A stretch of 64,000 nt of DNA, taken from a virus. How positions within the stretch are numbered: position 1 is the stretch's first letter; every line of letters begins with the position of its first letter. The notes under the pieces were generated by a model. That model saw nothing but the letters and a program-made list of their open reading frames with translations. It made no database searches and was not told the DNA's origin. The translations under genes and the position numbers were made by a program. This document shows, piece after piece, positions 27,053 to 33,161 of this stretch. The stretch lies in the IMG/VR virus record IMGVR_UViG_3300042398_001156, positions 1 through 64,000 of that record. One strand, given 5' to 3'.

Positions 27053-27510
27053 TACTCTATGATACCATTTTTACGCAATGTATCAATGGTACCTTTGTAG
27101 AGATCACGTTGTTCTTCTAAGTGTAAATTTTCTAAACGTAAGTCTTTGATTTGTTTACTGGCGTTACTTATCACGTTAAACAATAAGTTAAACAAGTCTC
27201 GCGTGATAACATGTGCACGTTCACCTGCGCTGTTGATATATTGGTTACCATAGTTAGCTTTGGTGTTCTTTTCAACAATACAAAACCGACGCTTGTTACT
27301 ATTAGGCATCGATGTTTCGCATTCCAATAACTGTAAGCTGGTTGTATCTAACAAGATCCGTTCACTGCCTGGTTTAGAAACTACCATGCCCATACCACCG
27401 ACCACTTCTTTAGTAACTTGTTCAGGATTTTCAGTTGCAGTGTCTAACGTTGCGTTACGTTTTTCTTGCGTGACTTGTTGAATCTTTTTATTAATTGCTT
27501 CGAAGTCCAT
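27052..27510 (-). CDS. Unknown coiled-coil-ended protein (152 aa)
   Basis: A short basic helical N-terminus, a mixed middle (RRFCIVEKN...YGNQYINSAGERAHVITRDLF) and a C-terminal coiled coil (KQIKDLRLENLHLEEQRDLYKG). No family was recognised. It is coupled to the VRR-NUC gene. The middle segment's pattern suggests a small DNA- or protein-binding domain. Confidence 0.6.
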   Translation of the reverse strand: MDFEAINKKIQQVTQEKRNATLDTATENPEQVTKEVVGGMGMVVSKPGSERILLDTTSLQLLECETSMPNSNKRRFCIVEKNTKANYGNQYINSAGERAHVITRDLFNLLFNVISNASKQIKDLRLENLHLEEQRDLYKGTIDTLRKNGIIE

Positions 27511-27512
27511 GT

Positions 27513-27839
27513 TTATAACTTCTTTCCGTGTTTATACGGACGGGTAATATTGAACTGGTGTTTTTCTAAAACGGCAGCTTCCATGTCGATGCCAAAGTAT
27601 TCAGCCAAATCTAATACGCGGATAATGACGTCGGCAAGTTCAGCTGGGATACCTTCTGGTTTACCACCTTCGCTATAGTATGCTTCTTTTTCTTTACGAC
27701 CATTGCGGTATTCTTCTAAAGCTTCGGACAACTCTGAGTGAACCAGCGCAATAAGTTCAGGAATATCTCGGTGTTTTTCCCACCAGCCATGTTCTTTAGC
27801 GTTGTGATGAATCATTTCTTGTAGTTGTTTAAGATGCAT
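27513..27839 (-). CDS. MazG-like nucleotide pyrophosphohydrolase (108 aa)
   Basis: MazG-type enzymes hydrolyse nucleoside triphosphates to monophosphates. The metal-binding core is present: 'ALVHSELSEALEEYRNG' (glutamates near residues 32-40) and 'PAELADVIIRVLDLAEYFG' (glutamate-aspartate near 73). The length matches the single-domain form. Phage versions have been linked to ppGpp or nucleotide-pool control, which is known of other phages and not shown here. A GGAGG-like site precedes the ATG weakly (AAGGATT). Confidence 0.85.
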   Translation of the reverse strand: MHLKQLQEMIHHNAKEHGWWEKHRDIPELIALVHSELSEALEEYRNGRKEKEAYYSEGGKPEGIPAELADVIIRVLDLAEYFGIDMEAAVLEKHQFNITRPYKHGKKL

Positions 27840-27841
27840 AA

Positions 27842-28045
27842 TTAATCCTTCTTTTCTACGTAACAGATTTCATAACCCATTAACGTGTGTTTTGTTTTTT
27901 TAAACTTACCATTAAGCGCCAGTGAGACCATCGGTCTCGACACGGCTATGTACGCAGCGACTTCGTCTTGTGTTTTAAAAATATGCCATTCATCTGTGTC
28001 TAGTTTACGCACACCGATTAAACCACGTCTATGCTTCTTGTTCAT
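27842..28045 (-). CDS. NUMOD1-like DNA-binding protein (67 aa)
   Basis: The segment 'FKTQDEVAAYIAVSRPMVSLALNGKFKKTKHTLMGYEI' fits a helix-turn-helix DNA-binding unit of the NUMOD1 type, found as a tail on homing endonucleases. Here it stands alone and no nuclease domain is attached. It may be a regulator or an orphan module. Its start overlaps the stop of the preceding gene. Confidence 0.65.
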   Translation of the reverse strand: MNKKHRRGLIGVRKLDTDEWHIFKTQDEVAAYIAVSRPMVSLALNGKFKKTKHTLMGYEICYVEKKD

Positions 28046-28229
28046 CTTTAACTTCCTTAAGTTGATATTTTAGAAATGTCCAACCGTCTTCAGCAATTTG
28101 GGGAATACTAACGAGTAAATCCCCACCATCTAAAACTTGTAACACTGTGCCTATCATTCCTTTACGGATACCTTTGACAATATCTTTAAGGTGGATGTTA
28201 TGGACAACGACTTTACTTCCTTTTTGCAC
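28029..28229 (-). CDS. Small KOW/SH3-like protein (66 aa)
   Basis: A small beta-rich protein with the pattern KGSKVVVHNI...GMIGTVLQVLDGGDLLVSIP, which fits a KOW or SH3-like barrel. The GTG codon at 28229 is preferred as the start because an AAAGGAG site lies seven bases upstream. It overlaps both neighbours. KOW-type barrels often bind nucleic acid or RNA polymerase, which is only a possibility here. Confidence 0.65.
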   Translation of the reverse strand: MQKGSKVVVHNIHLKDIVKGIRKGMIGTVLQVLDGGDLLVSIPQIAEDGWTFLKYQLKEVKDEQEA

Positions 28230-28401
28230 GGGCTTTCTCCTTTGCTTTATCAGCGGCGATATCTCTTTCGACTTCTAAGTAACCAAGCTTATGCTCTAAC
28301 TGTAATCGGATCTTGTCATTACGTTCCATCTTAATACTTAGTTTTAAAAATGTAATTGCTTTATCGTACGTTTCGAATGTACGCCCTAAGATTCTAATCA
28401 T
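28213..28401 (-). CDS. Small basic helical protein (62 aa)
   Basis: A 62-residue very basic helical protein (MIRILGRTFETYDKAITFLK... ending in KAKEKARAKRK). It has a GGAGG site and overlaps the genes on both sides. No family recognised; likely nucleic-acid binding from charge alone. Confidence 0.6.
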   Translation of the reverse strand: MIRILGRTFETYDKAITFLKLSIKMERNDKIRLQLEHKLGYLEVERDIAADKAKEKARAKRK

Positions 28402-28786
28402 GTGCTCCTCCTTTCGTTACGGCTGGGTAAACCTGCAGCAAATCTTTTAACATCTCTGGTCGATCTGCATAGATCCGTTTACGCAGTAACTCTTTTGTTA
28501 ACTGGTACATCGGATTGTTTTCATTAAACATCACGTAGTAGTAGAACTCGGTGCCGTGTTTACAAACATACTTATCGTAATACAGATACTGCCCTGCAAC
28601 TTGGTAGAAGTCTCTGATCGTTAGTCTTCCATCTCTTTCAAACACATTGTGTTTATAAATCTGGTACAGTGTTGTCGCTTTAACCAAGGCTGTTTTACTT
28701 CTTATCGCATCTAACTCTTCTATGTTATGTTCAATCTTGTGGGCTTTGATATCAATAAACTTTGTAAAGAATTCTAGTGTTTTCAT
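28394..28786 (-). CDS. Unknown protein (130 aa)
   Basis: A helical, basic protein with many aromatic residues (tyrosine cluster in TLYQIYKHNVFERDGRLTIRDFYQVAGQYLYYDKYV). No motif was recognised. It is coupled to the upstream 59-residue gene by an ATGA overlap and to the downstream basic gene. Placement downstream of the helicase suggests a replication accessory role, which is inference. Confidence 0.6.
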   Translation of the reverse strand: MKTLEFFTKFIDIKAHKIEHNIEELDAIRSKTALVKATTLYQIYKHNVFERDGRLTIRDFYQVAGQYLYYDKYVCKHGTEFYYYVMFNENNPMYQLTKELLRKRIYADRPEMLKDLLQVYPAVTKGGAHD

Positions 28787-28962
28787 AAGTAGTCCGCCAT
28801 AATTGATTCTAAATCTTTAATTGCTATAATTTTAACTTCACCTGTTTTTGTAACTATCGTTATCTTACTATCGACAATTTTTACTTTTATACTTAGCTCT
28901 CGGTTGATATAGATTCCGTCAGGTTCTTTGACGAAACCCATATTCAGTAATTCAGTGTGCAT
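28783..28962 (-). CDS. Small protein between helicase and unknown gene (59 aa)
   Basis: Translating the minus strand gives 59 residues starting MHTELLNMGFVKEPDGIYINRELSI, with alternating hydrophobic residues typical of a small beta sheet. The start codon overlaps the helicase stop (TGATG) and its own stop overlaps the next start (ATGA). This double coupling, with no gap, supports a real gene. No function is known. Confidence 0.75.
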   Translation of the reverse strand: MHTELLNMGFVKEPDGIYINRELSIKVKIVDSKITIVTKTGEVKIIAIKDLESIMADYL

Positions 28963-30551
28963 CAGAGTAGCAACTTCTGGATTTCATTATCGAAGAAGGT
29001 GGTGCGTTTTACACCTTGTACATAATAAGAACCGTTCTTATGTATCATCGTTGCTTTGGCTAAGTGTCCTTCAATTAAATTTTGGAAACCGTTAGTACCT
29101 TTGTTACGAATTGCTTTGCGTCCATTGGCTTTACAGTATTGTTCGTACATCCGATAGAGATCACTGCGCAACATTTCATCTTTGTTATTTGTCGTAACGT
29201 TAATGCATTCTTGCCAGAACATCCCGATGATGTCTGAGTCTACTCGGTACTGTAAGAACTTTTGTTCGATGTTATGTGGCTTTGGTTCTTGTTTAATCTT
29301 AAGTCCCTTATGCTTAAAGTAATTGAGATATAACCAAGCTTGGATTTTAGGGTACTCTTCTGCCAACTTGTTTAAGAGGTTGGGGTCCTCTTTTACAATC
29401 TTAAAATCAAATGGGACTAAGATTAATCGTTTGAAAATAGGATCAAGTGCAGACCAGTCTCCAAAGTTAATCAACGAGTTAGCAATCACAAGCGGCGTTC
29501 CACAAACATTAACTTCATAGTTTCTGGAATACGCTGGACGAATGACAGTCATGATCTTATTGCCAAACTCATCGCGTCCACCTTCAGTAATTTCTTTAAT
29601 GTTCTGTGTAGATGCAACCATGCGTTCATCGATCTCATTAAAGATTAATAAACTTCTACCTTCGGTTGCAGCCAACGCGTCATCTTTTTTATACGAGCTT
29701 TGTGGTTGTGAGTTTAGATACTCAGCGTTCATACGGACAGCATGCGGTCCAAGAATATCTTGTAAGACTTTGATGACTGTACTCTTACCGTTACGACCTG
29801 ACTCACCGATAAAGTAAATCATCACTTGGTTGTAGTTGTATGGTGACATCAAGTACGCTAACACTTTATGAAAGTAAGCAACTCTATCTTTGTCGTTTAA
29901 CATATACTCACTGATCAACTGTAACCATAATGTCGGTTCATCGTCTGTCGTGTTAATCGGAACTGGACTAATGTGCATCAAGTGTAAGTCTTGGGTATCT
30001 TTAAAGGCAACTGGTTTTAGATTGAAGCTGACTTTGCTCATGTCGAGAATCGCACGGCGTCCATCCGTGGTTTCAAAGTAGCGTAAGTTTTCGGTTGCAT
30101 TCACAATGTCAGCACTCTTACGTATCGTAAAGATAATTGCTGTCTTGATCCGTGCAGCTAATGCGTTGAGTCTACCTGGAACAAAGAATGCTTTGGCGTA
30201 TCGGTAAAAGATTTCATCCTTTGCCGCTTCAGCTTCTTCAGCAACGACACTGAAAAAGTCTGTCAACATATTGCGTAGCTTGGTCTCGTCTTGTTCGAAG
30301 TGCCATAGACCATTGGTGTTGTCATAGACCAACATCTGTTCTTTGTCTTCGACATACTTGAAGTACGAACCTAACCACTCAAATGTTTTTTGTGGAATCG
30401 GAATCGCAGCATCACTTGTCAACTCAGCGACGAACCTTTTAATTTCTGGTTCGGACAAGTTCGAACGATCTTGAAACATTGTGAATACTTCTTTCACGTG
30501 CTTACGAAGATGCGCTTTGTAACTCGTCAAGTAGTTATTAAAAACTGCCAT
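28962..30551 (-). CDS. SF3 / D5-type replicative helicase (529 aa)
   Basis: D5-like proteins unwind DNA at phage and virus replication forks. The Walker A motif GESGRNGKST lies near residue 242, Walker B (SLLIFNEID) near 288 and a motif C-type NVCGTPLVIANS near 338, giving an SF3 AAA+ core. The C-terminal helical domain (DMFWQECINVTTNNKDEMLRSDLYRMYEQYCK) resembles a poxvirus D5/phage P4-type ending. No primase domain is attached; the TOPRIM primase is encoded separately and rightward. It is first in its transcription unit with a -35/-10 promoter upstream. Confidence 0.9.
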   Translation of the reverse strand: MAVFNNYLTSYKAHLRKHVKEVFTMFQDRSNLSEPEIKRFVAELTSDAAIPIPQKTFEWLGSYFKYVEDKEQMLVYDNTNGLWHFEQDETKLRNMLTDFFSVVAEEAEAAKDEIFYRYAKAFFVPGRLNALAARIKTAIIFTIRKSADIVNATENLRYFETTDGRRAILDMSKVSFNLKPVAFKDTQDLHLMHISPVPINTTDDEPTLWLQLISEYMLNDKDRVAYFHKVLAYLMSPYNYNQVMIYFIGESGRNGKSTVIKVLQDILGPHAVRMNAEYLNSQPQSSYKKDDALAATEGRSLLIFNEIDERMVASTQNIKEITEGGRDEFGNKIMTVIRPAYSRNYEVNVCGTPLVIANSLINFGDWSALDPIFKRLILVPFDFKIVKEDPNLLNKLAEEYPKIQAWLYLNYFKHKGLKIKQEPKPHNIEQKFLQYRVDSDIIGMFWQECINVTTNNKDEMLRSDLYRMYEQYCKANGRKAIRNKGTNGFQNLIEGHLAKATMIHKNGSYYVQGVKRTTFFDNEIQKLLL

Positions 30552-30569
30552 GTCTGTATCTCCTATCTT

Positions 30570-30600
30570 GGAATTATCCCGCTTTCATCGGGCTTTTTCC
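30570..30600 (-). promoter_or_regulatory. Hairpin in the helicase leader
   Basis: CCCG / CGGG with a 7-base loop at 30578-30592 is flanked by GGAA and TTCC, giving a two-part stem on the minus strand. The plus strand reads a short stem plus T5, so it could also act as a weak rightward terminator. Confidence 0.4.
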
Positions 30601-30613
30601 TACTTCTGCTATG

Positions 30614-30642
30614 AGTATAGCATAGTAGAATTTATTTGTCAA
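30614..30642 (-). promoter_or_regulatory. Sigma-70-type promoter of the helicase operon
   Basis: Minus-strand TTGACA (30637-30642) is a perfect -35, 17 bases from TATACT (30614-30619), and TATGCTATACT matches the extended -10 seen at the other sites. It is the most complete promoter in the window. Confidence 0.9.
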
Positions 30643-30657
30643 CACATGCAACACAGA
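30641..30657 (-). repeat. 17-nt operator-like element, copy 1
   Basis: Minus-strand TCTGTGTTGCATGTGTT, one mismatch from a second copy at 31563-31579. It overlaps the -35 box of the helicase promoter by two bases, so a bound protein could block that promoter. Confidence 0.6.
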
Positions 30658-30660
30658 AAG

Positions 30661-30675
30661 TACACAGTCTGTGTA
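30661..30675. promoter_or_regulatory. 15-bp palindrome, TACACAG T CTGTGTA
   Basis: A perfect palindrome with a one-base centre, in the gap upstream of the helicase promoter. Its half-sites TACACAG and CTGTGTA recur at 33750-33774 with an 11-base centre. Looks like a binding site for a dimeric protein. Confidence 0.55.
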
Positions 30676-30686
30676 GTACATCTTGT

Positions 30687-30866
30687 TTACATTGTCAAGT
30701 AAAATATTAAACTTGCGAGTCCACCCACTGCTGCAGAAACTCCTAACACATAAAGCAGTCCTATAATAAATGGCAACCATCCAAACATGATCAGTTCATA
30801 TACTGGTGTACGTTGGACAAACAACATAAAGAATAAGGCGACACTAAATGCGACAATGAATACCAT
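30687..30866 (-). CDS. Small two-pass membrane protein (59 aa)
   Basis: Translating the minus strand gives 59 residues: MVFIVAFSVALFFMLFV, then a short polar loop, then FGWLPFIIGLLYVLG and a last hydrophobic segment, ending LIFYLTM. The start overlaps the stop of the 224-residue gene (TAATG) and has an AAGGAG site. It is probably real and membrane-bound, but its role is not known. It differs in frame from a longer but less plausible reading in the same stretch. Confidence 0.75.
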   Translation of the reverse strand: MVFIVAFSVALFFMLFVQRTPVYELIMFGWLPFIIGLLYVLGVSAAVGGLASLIFYLTM

Positions 30867-31540
30867 TACTTTTTCTCCTTGCTGACGATGTCCGCTTCAT
30901 AGAGGAAGTCGTCTGTGTCTTCGGTGACCCAAGCATGCTCTTGTTCACAGCTATACTCCTGGGTATTAATCTTCCAAGGTTTGTCTTTGTACTCCTTGGT
31001 CACGAAGCTCGGTTCATACCAGCGTAAGATCCGGTTGTTGGGTTGCAGTGCGAACTGTCCTGTCTCCAACATGATGAAGTGATGGGACTTATGTTCTTGG
31101 GGATCTTCGGATAACGTGAAGTCCATCCCGTTGTTCTCGTTCGCTCCCCATTGGATCGTGTACAAGTAAGTCCCTTCTAACGTCGTCCGGTTTTTCATCC
31201 TGACATCGACACTAGCATTATACACATAGTTCAAGGTCACTAAGCTAAAGACTTTAGAGAAGCAGTCCCACAACTGTAGACTATGGAACGGGTAAGTCTC
31301 CCAGACCTTTTCGTCTTCAGGGATCTTCCACGCCAAGGCAGAGATCGGTAACTTGTCCCGCATCATGCCATACTCGGTCAAGACTTGGAACAGTGCCGCC
31401 GAACCTTCGTTGCATCTGATTGAGATCAGAATTGCCTTTGTGTACTTGCCTACGTATTCAGGCGCATCAGGCTTGTCAAAAAAGAACCCATCCCGTACGT
31501 ATACTTTCATTGGCGGCAAGCTTGCTTCGATGTATGCCAT
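30866..31540 (-). CDS. Conserved hypothetical early-control protein (224 aa)
   Basis: A 224-residue globular protein beginning MAYIEASLPPMKVYVRDGFFF, with segments such as KAILISIRCNEGSAALFQVLTEYGMMRDKLPIS and a tryptophan/tyrosine-rich C-terminal half. From memory, related proteins of unknown role occur in many phages. It is the first gene leftward from the control region, with an extended -10 promoter and a GGAG site. No enzymatic residues are evident. Confidence 0.75.
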   Translation of the reverse strand: MAYIEASLPPMKVYVRDGFFFDKPDAPEYVGKYTKAILISIRCNEGSAALFQVLTEYGMMRDKLPISALAWKIPEDEKVWETYPFHSLQLWDCFSKVFSLVTLNYVYNASVDVRMKNRTTLEGTYLYTIQWGANENNGMDFTLSEDPQEHKSHHFIMLETGQFALQPNNRILRWYEPSFVTKEYKDKPWKINTQEYSCEQEHAWVTEDTDDFLYEADIVSKEKK

Positions 31541-31557
31541 AGTGATCTCCTATCCGT

Positions 31558-31568
31558 AGTATAACACA
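31558..31568 (-). promoter_or_regulatory. Extended -10 promoter for the 224-aa gene
   Basis: Minus-strand TGTGTTATACT (TGn plus TATACT). The 17-nt operator-like element overlaps it at 31563-31579. It also carries TATACTAC, the repeat unit of the control region. Confidence 0.7.
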
Positions 31569-31579
31569 GGCAACACAGA
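31563..31579 (-). repeat. 17-nt operator-like element, copy 2
   Basis: Minus-strand TCTGTGTTGCCTGTGTT, 16 of 17 bases identical to the copy at the helicase promoter. It partly covers the -10 region of the 224-residue gene's promoter. Confidence 0.6.
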
Positions 31580-31605
31580 TATACACAACAACCTGCAGAA
31601 CCTGT

Positions 31606-31650
31606 GCACCTGCTTCTGTGATAGCTGCCGAACTCACGCACCTGCTTCTG
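31606..31650 (+). repeat. 13-bp direct repeat GCACCTGCTTCTG
   Basis: Two perfect copies at 31606-31618 and 31638-31650, starts 32 bp apart (about three helical turns). Such spacing places both on the same DNA face, as expected for protein-binding sites. Confidence 0.7.
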
Positions 31651-31678
31651 GTAAGACAAGCGGTCGGTTTCTGGGTTT

Positions 31679-31689
31679 AGTATATCATA
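31679..31689 (-). promoter_or_regulatory. Extended -10 promoter in the control region
   Basis: Minus-strand TATGATATACT, identical to the site at 20882-20892. TGGACA 19 bases upstream is a possible -35. It would give a leftward transcript with a long leader reaching the 224-residue gene. Confidence 0.6.
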
Positions 31690-31785
31690 CCTTAGCCGAC
31701 ATCTGTCCAGGATCGACTATGGTTGCGACTTAACGTCCTACGAAGGGCTGGCGAATTAAGGTGCCATCTCTATGTGGTAGCGCAT

Positions 31786-31964
31786 GTAGTATAAGTAGGC
31801 ACTTCCCTTGGAGTATCCTATAGAGTGTCTATTAGATATATATAATATAGGAGGTATAAGGACTGACTGATTGTTTAAAAGATATACTACTTATACTACT
31901 TATACTACTTTAGTCGTTGTAGACGGTATGTTTGCTCAAAGGCTTATACTACCTGTATACTACC
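31786..31964. repeat. TATACTAC iteron-like repeats
   Basis: Three perfect tandem copies of ATACTACTT lie at 31884-31910, and two ATACTACC copies at 31946-31953 and 31957-31964. One inverted copy is at 31786-31792, and another lies in the promoter at 31556-31563. The clustering suggests a replication initiator or regulator binding array. Confidence 0.7.
31932..31961 (+). promoter_or_regulatory. Possible rightward promoter in the iteron array
   Basis: TTGCTC (31932-31937), 18 bases, TATACT (31956-31961). The -35 is weak and the -10 overlaps an iteron. Placed in front of the rightward block. Confidence 0.35.
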
Positions 31965-31981
31965 ATTGGAGAAAAGGGCGC

Positions 31982-32073
31982 TAATATATATTTATATATA
32001 TTATACCCCCTACAGCAATATTGCATTTAAGAACCACCCCCCCCTATACCCCTATAGGTCACCCCCCTCCCCC
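31982..32073. other. AT-rich run followed by C-tracts
   Basis: A run of A and T at about 31982-32004 is followed by C-tracts of 8, 4, 6 and 5 bases at 32037-32044, 32049-32052, 32062-32067 and 32069-32073. The minus strand thus has four G-runs with loops of 4, 9 and 1 bases, a G-quadruplex-capable pattern. AT-rich plus G-rich DNA next to iterons is compatible with an unwinding element. Confidence 0.55.
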
Positions 32074-32118
32074 ACATATACCATATGTACTACGACAATA
32101 GGTACACGTAAAAACGTC

Positions 32119-32194
32119 ATGCCGCAAGGCATCTACCTCTTCTGCGCGTCAGAGCCCACATAACCCGCCAGGGCACAGCAAACTTCCAGTTTGC
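32119..32194 (+). ncRNA. Hairpin cluster, possible structured RNA
   Basis: ATGCC-GCAA-GGCAT (32119-32132) has a GNRA tetraloop. GCAAACT-TCC-AGTTTGC (32178-32194) is a perfect 7-bp hairpin. A third short stem (CATC/GATG) follows near 32203. With the terminator-like hairpin downstream these could be part of a small rightward RNA, class unknown. Confidence 0.45.
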
Positions 32195-32234
32195 GATCCG
32201 TGCATCATCAGATGTTATTAAGGCTCCCTACGTG

Positions 32235-32262
32235 TTATCATCCTTGGATTCATAAGTTTTTT
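32235..32262 (+). terminator. Possible terminator of a short rightward transcript
   Basis: TTAT and ATAA enclose an ATC/GAT stem with a small internal loop, followed by TTTTTT (32257-32262). It would end a transcript starting in the control region about 200 bases before the first rightward gene. Confidence 0.45.
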
Positions 32263-32455
32263 CCGAGTACCTCTAGTTGTCATTACATATATTATGTTTC
32301 TTACCCCCCCTAATCAATCATATCTAATCCACACCCAAGCACTTCGCTACCCGCTCAATCCGTTCTCCTCCTCCGGCCTCGCCCGGACTTGTTTTAAAAA
32401 GCACAGCACATCCTAGCCGTCAGCTACCCCCGCAAAACCAGAGGAGGGCATCATC

Positions 32456-32680
32456 ATGCCATTTTATATTCATGTTGGAGGGAAGGGTGAAACTACAAAA
32501 GTTTTCACTATTCAAGTTAAAGACCAAACTACTGGTCTTACTAATTCACTTACCTTGAGAGGTAATGTGAATTGGACAAGAGATGCAGGGAAAAATATCC
32601 TGCTCTCAATATCGAACGCAGTCGATCCTACTTTAGGGGCACCTGCGGGCTCCTATATTTTCGGCGAAAAGAAAAAGTAG
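32456..32680 (+). CDS. First rightward gene, unknown (74 aa)
   Basis: A 74-residue, mildly basic protein (MPFYIHVGGKGETTKVFTIQVKD...) that looks beta-rich. A very strong site (GAGGAGGGC) precedes the ATG and a strong terminator follows within three bases of the stop, so it is a self-contained transcription unit. That layout fits an abundant early protein made before the rest of the block. No family recognised. Candidate roles are host takeover or control region binding. Confidence 0.75.
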   Translation: MPFYIHVGGKGETTKVFTIQVKDQTTGLTNSLTLRGNVNWTRDAGKNILLSISNAVDPTLGAPAGSYIFGEKKK

Positions 32681-32683
32681 TTT

Positions 32684-32714
32684 GAAGGGATCTTCGGATC
32701 CCTTCCCTTTTTTT
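32684..32714 (+). terminator. Strong terminator after the first rightward gene
   Basis: A 9-bp stem GAAGGGATC / GATCCCTTC with a TTCG tetraloop (32684-32705), then CC and seven T residues (32708-32714). Very likely functional. Confidence 0.95.
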
Positions 32715-32896
32715 AAATCCCGAAGGGCTTTTAAATCCATTACATAGAATCTATACATAGATTCGTTTAATCACAATATGTGGGATGTTCCCACTTAGGT
32801 TTTAGTACTTTCCATATAAAAAAGTACATATATGAACTAATAAGGTAAATTCCTTTAATAGTTCACCAAAGCTTATTGCTCTAGGAGGGGCACAAC
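32715..32896 (+). promoter_or_regulatory. Leader with several palindromes before the 48-aa gene
   Basis: No clear sigma-70 promoter was found. Inverted repeats: GAATCTAT-AC-ATAGATTC (32747-32764), TGGGA-TGT-TCCCA (32781-32793), GTACTTT/AAAGTAC (32805-32827), and GAACTA/TAGTTC further down with an inner AAGG/CCTT stem. The end shares AAAGCTTAT...CTAGGAGG with the leader at 33044-33161. Likely operator sites or a structured 5' leader. Confidence 0.5.
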
Positions 32897-33043
32897 ATGC
32901 GTAAAAACGCAAAGACAAGTCGTTGGGTTTTAATACAAAATTTTGATTTAAAATCAAAGACATTCAGTACTACATTTGACAAACCTGTTTTATATGAAGT
33001 TAATACAGGTCGTATTGTTACTAAATGGCCTACAATTAAATAA
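32897..33043 (+). CDS. Small basic protein (48 aa)
   Basis: Translating the plus strand gives 48 residues beginning MRKNAKTSRWVLIQNFDLKS and ending VTKWPTIK. A strong site (TAGGAGGGG) precedes it. It is in no other gene's frame, with structured leaders on both sides. No family recognised. Confidence 0.7.
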   Translation: MRKNAKTSRWVLIQNFDLKSKTFSTTFDKPVLYEVNTGRIVTKWPTIK

Positions 33044-33161
33044 TGCGGGATAGGCTGAACAACGTAAGTCCTATCTTGTGTCTATTAGCAGTTACCCTTC
33101 TGCTATAACAAAAAGGGAAACCAGGGTTGTGACCTACACAAAGCTTATCTAGGAGGATAAT
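33044..33161 (+). ncRNA. Structured leader with pseudoknot potential
   Basis: After a GATAGG/CCTATC hairpin, an outer stem TTGTGT (33.07 kb) / ACACAA (33.14 kb) encloses TAGCAG-TTACCCTT-CTGCTA. The loop CCCTT can pair with AAGGG 13 bases further on, forming an H-type pseudoknot with an A-rich linker. It ends at a strong CTAGGAGG site. Could be a translational regulator; class unknown. Confidence 0.5.

Larger units (their letters stand above)
31561..32455. other. Divergent non-coding control region / candidate origin
   Basis: About 890 bases between the first leftward and first rightward genes contain no convincing coding frame. They hold two leftward promoters, seven TATACTAC copies, a 13-bp direct repeat, an AT-rich run followed by C-tracts, and several hairpins. 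This mix of iteron-like repeats, AT-rich DNA and divergent promoters is typical of phage origins and early control regions. Origin activity is inferred. The GC content is higher than in neighbouring genes for much of the stretch. Confidence 0.65.

Noticed and set aside
30574-30780. 68-codon minus-strand frame with cysteines
   Set aside because: A different frame in the same stretch gives a 59-residue membrane protein coupled to the preceding gene with a ribosome site; this frame crosses the promoter and operator sites.
31857-31974. Small TTG-started frame after AGGAGG in the iteron array
   Set aside because: The ribosome-like site is too far from the TTG and the peptide is simply the iteron repeat translated (YTTYTTYTT).
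31966-32163. 65-codon plus-strand frame in the control region
   Set aside because: Runs across A/T and C-tracts and hairpins with no ribosome site and an unlikely protein (tyrosine/proline repeats).
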